A stretch of 64,000 nucleotides of DNA from Microglena sp. YARC (GCA_022414725.1 JAJSRW010000062.1:1-64000), one strand, 5' to 3'; shown: positions 24,266 through 38,610, numbered from the stretch's first letter. Translations and numbers: made by a program. The notes: generated by a model not told the origin, from the sequence alone.

Positions 24266-27200
24266 TAAGACACCGCACATACGAACACATGTGGCTATCC
24301 ATGCACAGACACACAGCACTGCGCACACACATTCACACACATATGGCTATCCATGCACTGCCACACAGCACTGTGCACGCTCTTACACACACATGTGGCT
24401 ATCCATGCGCTGCCACACAGCACTGCGCACGCACATACACACACATCTGGCTATCCGTGCATTACCACACAACACTGTGCACGCACACACACACACATCT
24501 GGCTATCCATGCACTACAAGATAACCACATGCGAACACAAACACATTCAGCCAATCAAGCATGCACACACAAAACAACTGGCTACACATACATTGTCGCA
24601 CAGCCATGTGCTAGTACATACACACATCTGGCTATCCATGCACTACAAGACAACCCCATGCAAACATGAACACACTCAAATACAAACACATGCACGCACA
24701 AAACAATTTCCTATCCATGCACTGCCACACAGCACTGTGCACACACATACACGCACATACATCTGGCTATCCATGCACTGCCACACAACACTGTGCACGC
24801 CCATACACACACATAGCTGGCTACCCATGCACTACCACACAGCACTGTGCATGCACATACACACACATGTGGCTTTCCATGCACTGCCACACAGCACTGC
24901 GCACGCACATACACACACATCTGGCTATCCATGCACTACAAGACAACCCCATGCAAACACAAACACACTCAAATACACACGCATGCATGCACGCACAAAA
25001 CAAATTGCCATCCATGCACTGCAACACAGCACTGTGCACGCACATACACACATCTGGCTATCCATGCACTGCAACACAGCACTGTGCATGCACATACACA
25101 CACATCTAGCTATCTATGGACTTGAACACAGCACTGTGCACGCACACACACACACACATCTGGCTATCCATGCACCACAAGACAACCCCATGCAAATGCA
25201 AACACACTCAGCCACTCAAGCATGCACACACAAAACAACTGGCTACACATACTTTGTCGCACAGCCATGTGCTAGAACATACACACACATCTGGCTATCC
25301 ATGCACTACAAGACAACCCCATGCAAACACAAACACACTCAAATACACACGCACGCATGCACGCACAAAACAAATTGCCATCCATGCACTGCAACACAGC
25401 ACTGTGCACGCACATACACACATCTGGCTTTCCATGCACTGCAACACAGCACTGTGCATGCACATACACACACATCTAGCTATCTATGGACTGTAACACA
25501 GCACTGTGCACGCACACACACACACACATCTGGCTATCCATGCACCACAAGACAACCACATGCAAATGCAAACACTCTCAACCACTCAAGCATGCACACA
25601 CAAAACAACTGGCTACACATACTTTGTCGCACAGCCATGTGCTAGAACATACACACACATCTGGCTATCCATGCACTACAAGGCAACCCCACGCAAACAC
25701 GAACACACTCAAATAAACACATATGCACGCACAAAACAATTTGCTATCCATGCACTGCCACACAGCACTGTGCACGCACTTACACACACATGTGGCTATC
25801 CATGCACTGCCACACAACACTGTGCACGCACATACACACACATAGCTGGCTATCCATGCACTACCACACAGCACTGTGCATGCATATACGCACTCATGTG
25901 GCTATCCATGCACAACCAAACAGCACTGCGCACGCACATACACACATAGCCGGCTATCCATGCACTGCCACACAGCACTGCGTAAGTACTTACACACACA
26001 TCTGGCTATCCATGCATTGCCACACAGCACTGTGCACGCACATACACACACATCTGGCAAACCATGCACTACAAGACAACCCCATGCAAACACAAACACA
26101 CTCAAATACACACGCATGCACGCACAAAATAAATTGCCATCCATACACTGCCACACAGCACTGTGCACGCCCATGCACACACAACTGGCTATCCATGCAC
26201 TGCAACACAGCACTGTGCACGCACATACACACACCTCTGGCTATGCATGCACCACAAGACAACCACATGCAAACACAAACACATTCAGCCACTCAAGCAT
26301 GCACACACAAAACAACTGGCTACACATACACTGTCGCACAGGTATGTGCTAGTACATACACACACATCTGGCTGTCCATGTACTACAAGATGACCCCATG
26401 CAAACACAAACACACTCAAATACACGGATATGCAAGCACAATACAAATTAATATCCATGCACTTCCACACAGCACTGTGCACGCACATACACACACATAT
26501 GGCTATCCATGTACTGCCACACAGCACTGGGCACGCACATACACACACATCTGGCTAACCATGCACTGCAACACAGAACTGTGCATGCACAAATTACACA
26601 TCTGGCTATCCATGCACCGCCACACAGCACTGTGCACGCACATACGCACACATCTGGCTATCCATGCAATACAAGACAACCCCATGCACACACAAACACA
26701 CCCAGACACTCACGCATGCAAACACACAAACGAACCACCGGTTGCACATGCACTGCCAAACAGCACTGTTCATACCAAATACACACACGTGGCCATCCAT
26801 GCACTATAAGACAACCCCAGGCACGTGCACACACATCTGGCTACACATGCACTGCCACACAGATCTGTTTCCGTACACAGATACACACACCTGGTCATCC
26901 ATGCACTACAAGACAATCCCATGGACAAACACAACCCAATCAGACACTCACGCACCCACACCAGGCCATCCATGCACTACAAGACAACCCTATGCACACA
27001 TTCATACATACTCAGACACTCACACACGCACACACAAGGGACTACGAATGCACTGCCACACGGCCCTACTTACATACACACACACCTGGCCATCCCCATG
27101 CACTACAAGACAATCCCATCGACACAAAGAACACACTCAGGCACTCACCCACACACACACTAGCTATCCATGCACTAGACCATGCACACACACACTGGCT

Positions 27201-27290
27201 ATCCATGCACTACCCCATGCACACACAAACACATTTAGACACACCTTGCACACACACATAACTGGCTATCCAACTGCAGCACAACCCACA
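24266..27290 (+). repeat. 52-bp minisatellite array 3 with internal 370-bp duplication
   Basis: The longest array. Around 24918-25650 a block of several units repeats with a 370-bp shift: the GCTAGAACAT landmark at 25271 recurs at 25641, and TTGCCA at 25005 recurs at 25375. This is a recent higher-order duplication. Towards the 3' end the units diverge, with CACACCTGGCCATCC variants. Confidence 0.92.
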
Positions 27291-27430
27291 CACAACTACT
27301 AAAGCAGGCACTACGACACCACATAACATGATCGCAATCATCTTCTCATTAACACCATCAGTACTACCCATCTCACCATGACCATCATCATCACTTCTAC
27401 GTTTAGAATCATCTATTTCGCAACCATCAC

Positions 27431-27672
27431 TCCATACTATACCAATAATATACCATGCATTTATGTACACATCATACAATGCTATGCTACAACATGCCAT
27501 GCCCCACTATTATACCATTGTACCATGCATGTTGGTATAAACCATAACATGCAGTGCTATGCTGCACCAGGCCATACCATACAAATCTACCATTGTACCA
27601 TGCATGTAGGTATAAACCATTCATTGTCATGCTATTCTGCACCATGCCTTACCATACCAATATACCATGCAA
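27431..27672. repeat. TATGG/CATGCATG minisatellite, right arm copy 2
   Basis: Complement-orientation copies of the 60-70 bp family (CATACCATACCAATATACCATGC). Shorter than in the other units. Confidence 0.85.
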
Positions 27673-28596
27673 GTAGAGCAAGGGGTGGCAGCATGGAATC
27701 TTCCCATGTTGCCTCAGCTGCATGCGAATCAGGGAACCGCGCGCGCTTAATGAGACGATGGGCGACTTTCAGAGTTGAACTTAGGGGGCACCAAGAATTG
27801 CGAGGAATTGGTTCAAAGACAAGTCCTAGGCGCGTGTCGAAAGCTAATAATTGAGAAACTTCAACTGAATAAGCCTGCAAGAATGGGCGAAGAAGGATAA
27901 ATAGCGAAGAGCGGGTCCCTGGCGAGGAGGGACAGGCCAAGCCGCCTTATCTGTATTGCTGCGAGGCGAAATGTATCACGTAGTTTGCAACACGAAGGTC
28001 GGCAGTGCTTAATTCCAAGATTCGCAAGTGCGTGAGATGGATACGTAATCGTTACCCATAGAAGTGTTCATTGTGCAAGTTAGCAAGGCTGGAAACCATG
28101 GCCATTACGTGAATTAGATGTACACAGTACATATCCGTAGGCCCACCCCACGCACCCGTCCCACCCCACGCACGGCCCTGCGGGTGCGATGTGGGTCATG
28201 TCCGTGCTAATAATAGCTCAAGTGCCCTAGGGGAATGTTTCGTCCATTGTGGTGCTTGCATGTTTCGCCTCGATTTTTTGACGACAATTCCATTCCCAAA
28301 CCTATGTATGCGCACATGATTGGATGGTACGAATTTGAAATGATGACAAATGTTACCCAATAATTGTCGCTTTTGGCCCAAAAAGCACAAACCTTAGCTC
28401 CTTTTCTTGAATTGCGATGCTCATATGTGGTCTCTTGAGAATATCTCTGGTATCAATAAGTCTTATAATTGGGATATCTTGTGTAATGTTTTGTATTTTT
28501 GTGATTGAAGTTAAACCTGAAAAGTACGTTGTGACACACGGACGGACGAACGGACGGACACACAGTTTTGACAGGCTAATCCCTCAATCAAATAAA

Positions 28597-28622
28597 GGGC
28601 GCATGGAGGCGCGTCCCAAATG
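28597..28622 (+). repeat. H hairpin motif, copy 8 (variant)
   Basis: Reads GCGCATGGAGGCGC with CCCAAATG after it: one loop-side substitution and one flank substitution. Confidence 0.87.
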
Positions 28623-29595
28623 AAAATGTTATAAACAATCTGTATTTAATTAAATTTGTAATTGTATAATTTTATTATTGTATAATTGTTTAATTAAATA
28701 AATGAATTGTATTAATTAATGGATAATAAGATTAAAATGAATAAATCAAATTCTGTTAAATTGATTGATTAATTATAAGGTATTAATTAATTAATTAATT
28801 AATTAATTAAATTATATTTAATTAATTATCAATTACATTTAATTGTATTAATTAGTTAATTCGTTAATTAAAATTGATTTAATTAATTTGATATAATCAA
28901 AATTGTGTTGTATTGAATTGAATTGAAAGCATTTAATTGATTCGAATTGTATTCATTTGAATTCAATATATTTGGATTTAGTTGAATTGCATCGATGGAT
29001 GTAGCTTCGTTTACTACGACAATTGACATTTTGTTGGGTTGTTAAATTTGAAGGAGAATTAAACGTGCCTAAACTGTCTTGTAGATGGACTTTATTTGCA
29101 AGCAGTTGATGCACAGGAAATTTAACCAATTAGAGGTATAGTTGAATCTGTTCGGTCACCCGCATACAAGCTTGATGTGGCTTCATTCCCCACATTTATG
29201 GCAATTCATTTGGGACCCCCAGGACACAAGCCGCTTGTTGCCTAATACAATATCATATGACGATTTCGCAGTGTGATTTGCGGTCAGACACGTGTTTTGC
29301 ATATGAGGTTGTAGAGTCGGCTGGGCGTGTCCCTGGCGTGCGTAGGATTGAACACGTAGTCTTGACAGCATGGACACGAGGCATCTGAATTATGGTCAAC
29401 CGCTGGCATTCAAACCTCTAAGCAACTGAACCCTGAACACATTAGAAGTCACGGGCAGGAAATGGGGCAAATAGTCGAGAAATAGTTGATATGCAGAATG
29501 CGAGAAAGTGAGAGGAGGGAGGCTGGGAGTTTCAGAAGTAGTGGAGTAAGTAGGTACTCATAGCAGAATATGCTACAACACATTTGACAACTATT

Positions 29596-29882
29596 ACATT
29601 ACATTACATTACATGTTAAAGTCTACTTGACACCGCGAGGGTGTATGAGACTCTGTGCTTTAAACAAAAAGAAAAAGCACCCACAAAGCAAAAAACCCCA
29701 TTACATCAGGGGTGTGTCGAGGACAAACAAACCAAACTCCCAACCACCGTTTTGGTGGCGTAGGTATTAAACCCCTTAGAGCAGGACCCAGATCTCAACC
29801 ACTTACAGTGGCGGAGGTAAGAAGCTAACAAATGAGAAGTCTCAAGAAGAAAAAAAAGGGATAATAAATTACGGTGCCACTA
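29596..29882 (-). mobile_element. 5'-truncated LINE-A copy inserted in block M2
   Basis: These 287 bases are nearly identical to the reverse complement of about 48790-49085, the 3' end of LINE-A, including its (TAATG)n tail (ATTACATTACATT here). The uninterrupted M2 at about 24074 reads GACAACTATTGAGAAGG. Here GACAACTATT precedes and TATTGAGAAGG follows the insert, so the target duplication is only 4-5 bp (TATT). It has no coding capacity. Confidence 0.93.
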
Positions 29883-30064
29883 ATATTGAGAAGGATCATG
29901 ACCGCTGCAATGCTGATATCTCTAGTCATGCGCACTCGAACTACGAGCCAAATGTTTGGGTGCAGAGTTTGCCGGTATCAGCAGCAGAGATGGAGAGAGA
30001 CAAACTAATGTACAAAGAGACAGGTGGAACCCAGGGGGGTCATCAGAGGCCTTAAGCATACATA

Positions 30065-32588
30065 CTCTATACCACACCGCACATACACACACATGTGGCT
30101 ATCCATGCACAGCAACACAGCACTGCGCACACACATTCACACACATATGGCTATCCATGCACGGAAACATACACAGCACTGCGCACGCACATACACACAT
30201 AGCCGGCTATCCATGCACTGCCACACAGGACTGTGCTTGCACAAATTACACATCTGGCTATCCATGCACTGCAACACAGCACTGCGCACGCACATACACA
30301 CACATCTGGCTATCCATGCATTACCACACAACACTGTGCACGCACATACACACAAATCTGGCCATCCATGCACTACATCACAGCACTGTGCACGCACACA
30401 CACACACACACACATTTGGCTATCCATGCACTACAAGATAACCACATGCAAACACAAACACATTTAGCCAATCAAGCATGCACACACAAAACAACTCTCT
30501 ACACATACATTGTCGCACAGCCATGTGCTAGTACATACACACACATCTAGCTATCCATGCACTACAAGACAACCCCATGCAAACATGTACACACTCAAAT
30601 ACAAACACATGCACGCACAAAACAATTTCCTATCCATGCACTGCCACACAGCACAATGCACGCACAAACACGCACATACATCTGGCTATCCATGCACTGC
30701 CACACAACACTGTGCACGCGCATACACACACATAGCTGGCTACCCATGCACTACCACACAGCACTGTGCATGCACATACACACACATGTGGCTTTCCATG
30801 CACTGCCACACAGCACTGCGCACGCACATACACACACATCTGGCTATCCATGCACTACAAGACAACCCATGCAAACACAAACACACTCAAATACACACGC
30901 ACGCATGCACGCACAAAACAAATTGCCATCCATGCACTGCAACACAGCACTGTGCACGCACATACACACACATCTGGCTATCCATGCACTGCAACACAGC
31001 ACTGTGCATGCACATACACACACATCTAGCTATCTATGGACTGTAACACAGCACTGTGCACGCACACACACACACATCTGGCTATCCATGCACCAGTAGA
31101 CAACCACATGCAAATGCAAACACTCTCAGCCACTCAAGCATGCACACACAAAACAATTGGCTACACATACTTTGTCGCACAGCCATGTGCTAGAACATAC
31201 ACACACATCTGGCTATCCATGCACTACAAGACAACCCCATGCAAACACAAACACACTCAAATACACACATATGCACGCACAAAACAATTTGCTATCCATG
31301 CACTGCCACACAGCACTGTGCACGCACTTACACACACATGTGGCTATGCATGCACTGCCACACAACACTGTGCATGCACATACACACACATAGCTGGCTA
31401 TCCATGCACTACCACACAGCACTGTGCATGCATATACGCACTCATGTGGCTATCCATGCACTACCAAACAGCACTGCGCACGCACATACACACACATTTG
31501 GCTATCCATGCACCGCAACACAGCACTGTGCATGCACATGCACACACATGTGGCTATACATGCAATGCCACACAGCACTGCGTAATTACTTACACACACA
31601 TCTGGCTATTCATGCATTGCCACACAGCACTGTGCACGCACATACACACACATCTGGCAAACCATGCACTACAAGACAACCACTTGCAAACACATACACA
31701 TTCAGCCAATCAATCATGCACACACAAAACAACAGGCTACACATACTTTGTCGCACAGCCATGCGCTAGTACATACGCACACATCTGGCTATCCATGCAC
31801 TACAAGACAACCCCATGCAAACACAAACACACTCAAATACACACGCACGCATGCACGCACAAAATAAATTGCCATCCATACACTGCCACACAGCACTGTG
31901 CACGCCCATACACACACAACTGGCTATCCATGCACTGCAACACAGCACTGTGCACGCACATACACACACCTCTGGCTATGCATGCACCACAAGACAACCA
32001 CATGCAAACACAAACACATTCAGCCACTCAAGCATGCACACACAAAACAACTGGCTACACATACACTGTCGCACAAGTATTATATGTGCAAGTACATACA
32101 CACACATCTGGCTGTCCATGCACTACAAGATGACCCCATGCAAACACAAACACACTCAAATACACGGATATGCAAGCACAATACAAATTAATATCCATGC
32201 ACTTCCACACAGCACTGTGCACACACATACACACACATATGGCTATGCATGTACTGCCACACAGCACTGGGCACACACATACACACACATCTGGCTAACC
32301 ATGCACTGCAACACAGAACTGTGCATGCACAAATTACACATCTGGCTATCCATGCACCGCCACACAGCACTGTGCAAGCACATACACATACATCTGGCTA
32401 TCCATGCAATACAAGACAAATCCATGCACACATAAACACACCCAGACACTCACGCATGCAAACACACAAACGAACCACCGGTTGCACATGCACTGCCAAA
32501 CAGCACTGTTCATACCAAACACACACACCTGGCCATCCATGCACTATAAGACAACCCCAAACACATGCACACACATCTGGCTACACAT
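30065..32588 (+). repeat. 52-bp minisatellite array 4
   Basis: Same family, and in close register with array 3. It ends abruptly at CTGGCTACACATTC, fused to the CATTGTGATGCTTGC part of M4. Confidence 0.92.
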
Positions 32589-32966
32589 TCCGTTCATTGT
32601 GATGCTTGCATGTTTCGCCTCGATTTTTTGACGACAATTCCATTCCCAAACCTATGTATGCGCTCATGATTGGATGGTACGAATTTGAAATGATAACAAA
32701 TGCTACCCAATAATTGTCGCTTTTGGCCCAAAAAGCACAAACCTTAGCTCCTTTTCTTGAATTGCGATGCTCATATGTGGTATCGTCAGAAAATCTCCGG
32801 TATCAATAAGTCTTATAATTGGGATATCTTATACAATGTTTTTTATTTTTTTGTGATTTGAAGTGAAACCTGAAAAGTAGGTTGTGACACACACACAGTT
32901 TTGACAGGCTAATCCCTCAATCAAAAATTTTGTAATTTTTTTCATTCGGGTAAATTTTGTAATTAA

Positions 32967-32992
32967 GGGCGCCTGGAGGCGCGTCCCGAATG
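32967..32992 (+). repeat. H hairpin motif, copy 9
   Basis: Canonical core. A partial TTCATTCGGG fragment lies just upstream (about 32940-32950), as also at 42641-42651 before copy 13, so the boundary carries a small duplication. Confidence 0.9.
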
Positions 32993-34049
32993 AAATTATT
33001 CGAATCCTCAATTCAATGTATTAAATTAAATTGAATTGTATTTAATGTTGTCTTATTTTAAATCGATTTATTCCTTTCCATTTAATTTAATTTACGTGAT
33101 TTGAATGCATGTAATTGCTTTAAATTGTATCAATTAGAATAGGATAAAATGTGAAGGGCGCCTGGAGGCTTTAAATTAATTGAATTCCAGCGAATGGATT
33201 GATGATTTAGCATTGTTAACTATAAAGTGACGAAAAAGAGATTTTTAGAAGGGTTGTTGATTTTTAAGCAGTATTGAACGTTTCTGTAATATAATGAAAT
33301 GCATGTATGTAGAGTGACTTTTTTTAATAATTTGATGCAAGAAAAATGAGGCCAATCAGGTGTATGGTTGATTTTACGGGATTTGTACAAGATATTGCAT
33401 GTTTCGGCCCAGCCCAGACGTGAACGGTATGTCCCGTCTTCCTGAACGGTTTTTTGGCCAGCGGCAGGTGGCGTGGCTTGCCCCTGCCCCCGTGAACGGT
33501 ATGTCCCCACCGGTATGTCCCGTCCTCCTGAACGAGTTTTTGGCCAGCGGCAGGTGGCGTGGCTTGCCCCTGCCCCCGCCCTGGCCCCGCCCCTGCCTCC
33601 GCCCCCGCCCCGCCCCCGACCCTGCCCCACGCACGGCCCTGAGGTGGGGTCCGAGGGCTAATTATAGCACAAGTGCCCTAGGGGATTGTTTCGTCCATTG
33701 TGATGCTTACATGTTTCGCCTCGAATTTTTGACGGCAATTCTGCTCCCAAACCTATGTCTACGCACATGTTTAAGTGGTTAAAATTTGAAATGTTAGCTC
33801 AAAACACCCTGAAATCAAATTGTTAACCGATAATTGTAGCTTTTCGGGCCCACCTGAGCCTCTTTTCGTGAATTGCGATGCTCATATGTGCTCTGGTCAG
33901 AATTTGTCCGGTATAAATAAGTCTTATAATTCATCAAAAATATAGAATGTTCAACTTTTTTGATGTTTTTCATAAAACCTGAAAATTTCGTTTGTGACAC
34001 ACTAACTAACGGACGGACATTTTAATGGGGCTAATCCCTCTTCAATAAA
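32967..34049 (+). repeat. Type A unit, right arm copy 2
   Basis: H, AT tract with half-H at 33156-33169, M1 with a GC-rich run (about 33560-33635). The GCCAGCGGCAGGTGGCGTGG segment occurs twice (about 33459 and 33543) through a small internal duplication. No gene is seen. Confidence 0.86.
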
Positions 34050-34075
34050 GGGCGCCTGGAGGCGCGTCCCGAATG
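34050..34075 (+). repeat. H hairpin motif, copy 10
   Basis: Canonical core, at the boundary between type A and type B. Confidence 0.9.
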
Positions 34076-35083
34076 AAAATGTTTGAAATAATCATGAATT
34101 TAATTAAGAATTTAATTCGGATTTAATTGCATAATTGTATTTATTATAATTGTATAAATGTTTAATTAATTAAATGAATTGAATTAATTCATTAATAACA
34201 CGATTAAAATGAATTAATACAATTATTTGAAAGTCATTGGTACTATTTAATTAATTTCAGAATTAATTAAATTATATTTAATTAATTGTTACTTTAATTT
34301 AATTCAATTAATTAAATTGTATTAATTCATGGATTCATTAATTAATATGTTTTTAATTAATTTGATAGAATCAATATTGAATTGTTTGGACTTGAATTGA
34401 AAGCATTTAATTGATTTGAGTTGTATTCATTTGAATTCAATATATTTGGATTTAATTGACTTGAAACGATGGATGTAGCTTTGTTTACTGTGAAGTAACG
34501 ACAATTAGCATTTTGTAGGGTTGTTAAATCTGAAGTGGTATTAAAGGTGCCTAGACTGTCTTGTAGATGGACTTTATTTGCAAGCATCTGATGCACACAA
34601 AATGTAACCAATCAGAGGAATGGTTGATTTTGGGGAATTTGTTCGGTCAGCCGCATACAAGCTTGATGTGGCTTCATTCCCCACATTTATGGCAATTAAT
34701 TGGGGACCCCAGGACACAAGCCGCTTGTTACCTAAAACAATATCATATTACGTGATCGCAGTGTGACATGTGGTCTGAAATGTGTTTTGCCAATTAGGTT
34801 GTAGAGTCGGCTGGGCGTGTTCCTGGCGTGCGTAGGATTGAACACATAGTCTCGACAGCTTGGACACGTAGCATCTGAATTATGGTCAACCGGTGGCATT
34901 CAAACCAATAAGCAACCAAATCCTAAACACATTAGACGTCACGGGCAGGACATGGGGCAAATAGTCGAGAAATAGTTTATATGCAGAATGCGAGAAAGTG
35001 AGAGGAGGAAGGCTGGGAGTTTCAAAAGTAGTGGAGTAAGTAGGTACTAATAGCAGAATAAGCTACAAAACGTTTGACAACTT

Positions 35084-36765
35084 ATGAGCACGCACATACA
35101 CAGACATCTAGCTATCCATGCACTGCCACACAGCACTACGCAGGCACATTCACACACATCTGGCTATCCATGCGCTGCGACACAGCACTGTGCACGCACA
35201 TACACACATAGCTGGCTATACATGCATTACCACACAGCACTTTGCATGAACATACACATGTGGCTACCAAGCACTGCCACACAGCACTGCGCATGCACAC
35301 ACATAGCTGGCTATCCATGCACTGCCATACAGCACTGTGCACGCACATACAAACACATCTGGCTAACCATGCACTACGTTACCACACGAAAACACAAACA
35401 CATTCAGCCACTCAAGCATGCACACACAAAACAACTGGCTACACATACATTGTCGCACAGCCATGTGCTACTACAAACAAACACATCTGGCTATTCATGC
35501 ACTACACGACAACCCCATGCAAACACGAACACACTCAAATACGCTCGCATACACGCACAATACAAATTGCTATCCATGCACTTCCACACAGCACTGAGCG
35601 CGCACATACACACACATCTGGCTATCCATGCACTTCCACACAGCACTGCGCAAGCACATACACACACATCCGGCTACCTAGGACTGCCACACAGCACTGC
35701 ACACGCACATACACACACATAGCTGGCTATACATGCACTTCCACACAGCACGGTGCAAGCACATACACACATATCTGGCTACCCTGCACTGCCACGCAGC
35801 ACTGTGAACACACGTACACACACATATGGCTATCCATGCATTGCCACACAACACTGTGCATGCACATACACACTCATGAGGCAATCCATGGACTGCCACA
35901 CAGCATTGCGCACGCACATACACACACATCTGGGTATCCATGCACTTCCACACAGCACTGTGCACGCACATGCACACACATCTGGCTATCCATGCACTGC
36001 AACACAGCACTGTGCATGCACATACGCACACATCTGGCTATCCAAGCACTACCACACAGCACTGTGCATGCACATACACACACATGTGGCTATCCATGCA
36101 CTGCCACACAGCACTGTGCATGCACATACACACACATCTGGCTATTCTGGCACTTCCACACAGCAATGTGCACGCAAATACAAGCACATATGGCTATCCA
36201 TGCACTACAAGACAACCCCATGCAAACACGAACACACTCAAATACACACGCATGCACACACAAAACAATTGGCTATCCATGCACTGCCACACAGCACTGT
36301 GCACGCACATACGCAAACATCTGGCTATCCAAGCACTACAAGACAACCCCATGCACACACAAACACACCCCGACACTCACGCATGGAAACACACAAATGA
36401 ACAACTGGCTGCACATGCACTGCCACACAGCATTGTTCATACCATATACACACACCTGGCCATCCATGCACTATAAGACAACCCCAGGCACATGCACACA
36501 CAAGTGGCTACGCATGCACTGCCACAAAGATCTGTTTCCGTACATAGATACAGATACCTGGCCATCCATGCACTACAAGACAATCCCATCGACACACAAA
36601 ACCCAATCAGACACTCACGCACACACACACCAGGCCATCCATGCACTACAAGACAACCCCATGCAAACATTCACACATACCCAAACACTTACACACGCAC
36701 ACACAAGGGGCTACGCATGCACTGCCACCCAAAGAAGGGATCCCATCTGTCTTCCTTTCCATTTA
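35084..36765 (+). repeat. 52-bp minisatellite array 5
   Basis: Same family. Unit order and variants match array 1 inverted and array 2 direct. An apparent 549-codon frame across 35242-36891 is the periodic translation of the repeat running into the TATGG array. Confidence 0.93.
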
Positions 36766-37130
36766 GACCGCTATGCTGCAACATGCCATACAATACCAAT
36801 ATACCATGCATGTAGGTACACACCATACAATGCTATGTTACACCATTCCATACCACACCATTCTACCGGTGTACAATGCATGTTGGTATAAACCATAACA
36901 AACCATGCTATGTTGCACCATGCCATACCATACTAATATACCATGCATGTAGATACAAACCATACCATGCTATGCTACACGATGCCATACCACACCATAC
37001 TACCATTGTACAATTCATGCATGCATGGCATGTATAAACCATTACATGCCATGCTATGCTTCACCTTGCCATACTACACCAATAAACCGTGCATGTAGGT
37101 ACAAATCATACCACGCTGTGCTACACCATG
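36766..37130. repeat. TATGG/CATGCATG minisatellite, right arm copy 3
   Basis: Complement-orientation copies. Nearly identical to the reverse of 8866-9238. Confidence 0.88.
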
Positions 37131-38584
37131 ACGGCTGGGGAGTGAGGAAGGGTGTGGGCTATGGGAGCAAAGCCCAGGCCAGGAAAATCTGGGGCGGGAG
37201 TGGGATGAAAGGTTGACAGGTCCGGGGGTGGACGCTGGCGTGGGGTACAGGGGCGAGAGGATGGGAATATGGTATTGGAGTGGGGGGGTGAAGAAGTGGG
37301 TAGAAGTGGGAAGGGAAGTGTCGAGAGGTCCGAACTCGGACGTGGACGTGATTGAGTTCAATGCGGCCTAACCCCTGTGCGATTGGGAGTGCATGTTAAG
37401 CATTGAACATGGTGTGTGGGTGTGGGTGGGATACCTGGTGGAGGCGGAAGGGGAGACAGGCGAACGCCGGGATTGTGAATTGAGCGGGATTGGGAGCTGA
37501 TCTGGAAGGAGATTTTAACGGGAAGGAGAATTGTCGGAAGCGGCAGCAAGCAGGCAGAGTGAGGCGAAAATTCGACGTGATCAGCAGCAAGCAAGCAGAG
37601 GCAGGCGAAGGGAAGACAGGCTATCGTCGGTATTGAGAATTGATCGGGATCGAGAATTGACCGGGATTGAGAATTGATCGGGATTAAGATCGGCGACCAG
37701 GTGCAGGTGATGATGATTGCGGATGTAGTGGGGGGCCGGTGGGGGGGGCGGTCGACAGTCTGGCAGTGGCAGACTTGCAGTGTGGCAGCATCGCAGTGGC
37801 ACGCCAGTGGGACCAAGGCGAATTGTTCAGGATACTGCGTCCTCCGTCGTCGAAGGAACGTCGAAGGGTCCGTTGCGTCGCAGACGCAGCTTCAGTAGGT
37901 TGGCTGCGTCTCACTTGAATGCCATGCGTCCCTCTGCGTCCGATTCCGTCCCATTGCTGGCGGCCTCGGAAGTGCCCATGCGAACGTTTGTACCTCCATG
38001 TATGGTTTACAGCAAGATGGTCGCAAGTGCGTGAGATGGATTTGTATTCGTTCCCCATGGAGTTGTTCATTGTGCAAGATGCAAGGCTGGAAACATGGAC
38101 ATTACGAGAATTATGAGTACCTTGGTTAATTGGCGTGGCTTAACCTGGCCCACCCCACGCACGTCCCTGCGGGTGAGTTGTGGGTGAAGTCCGTGCTAAT
38201 AATAGCTCAAGTGCCCCAGGGGAATGTTTCGTCCATTGTGATGCTTGCATGTTTCGCCTCGATCTTTTGACGACAATTCCATTCCCAAACCTGTGTTTGC
38301 GCACATGATTGGATGGTACGAATTTGAAATGATAACAAATGTTACCCAATAATTGTCGCTTCTGGCCAAAAAAGCACAAACCTTAGCTCCTTTTCTTGAA
38401 TTGCGATGCTCATTTGTGGTCTCTTGAGAAAATCTCCGGTATTAATAAGTCTTATAATTGGTATATCTTATATAATGTTTTGTTTTTTTGTGATTTGAAG
38501 TGAAACCTGAAAAGTAGGTTGTGACACACGGACGGACGGACGGACACACAGTTTTGACAGGCTAATCCCTCAATCAAAAATAAA

Positions 38585-38610
38585 GGGCGCCTGGAGGCGC
38601 GTCCCGAATG
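38585..38610 (+). repeat. H hairpin motif, copy 11
   Basis: Canonical core, preceded by CAATCAAAAATAAA at the end of M4. Confidence 0.9.

Larger units (their letters stand above)
23091..28596 (+). repeat. Type B unit, right arm copy 2 (longest)
   Basis: H, AT tract (to about 23480), M2 (about 23481-24265), 52-bp array (24266-27290), short unique stretch (27291-27430), TATGG array (27431-27672), a unique segment replacing M3 (27673-28128, no gene recognised), M4 (28129-28596). Its M2 is uninterrupted at GACAACTATTGAGAAGG (about 24074-24090), which is the pre-insertion reference for the LINE-A copy in the next unit. Confidence 0.86.
28597..32966 (+). repeat. Type B unit, right arm copy 3 (deleted form)
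   Basis: H, AT tract (to about 28985), M2 (28986-30064) carrying a LINE-A insertion at 29596-29882, 52-bp array (30065-32588), then M4 truncated at its 5' end and fused directly to the array at about 32589. The TATGG array and M3 are absent. It is a close tandem relative of the preceding unit, so the missing parts look like a deletion. Confidence 0.86.
34050..38584 (+). repeat. Type B unit, right arm copy 4
   Basis: H, AT tract (to about 34465), M2 (34466-35083), 52-bp array (35084-36765), TATGG array (36766-37130), M3 (37131-38120, with an 18-bp tandem near 37630-37690), M4 (38121-38584). It is the closest partner of the inverted left unit 7412-11730: the stretch 34567-34755 and the whole M3 are almost base-for-base the same. 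Confidence 0.88.

Noticed and set aside
24353..25645. A 430-codon open frame in a minisatellite array, and similar ones (such as 35242-36891, 9496-10674)
   Set aside because: Each is the periodic translation of the 52-bp repeat. Several frames and both strands are open at once, and no start context, domain or non-repeat sequence supports a gene.
27632..27940. Minus-strand frame in the M3-replacing segment
   Set aside because: About 100 codons with no motif, overlapping repeat sequence at its 3' end. Chance length.
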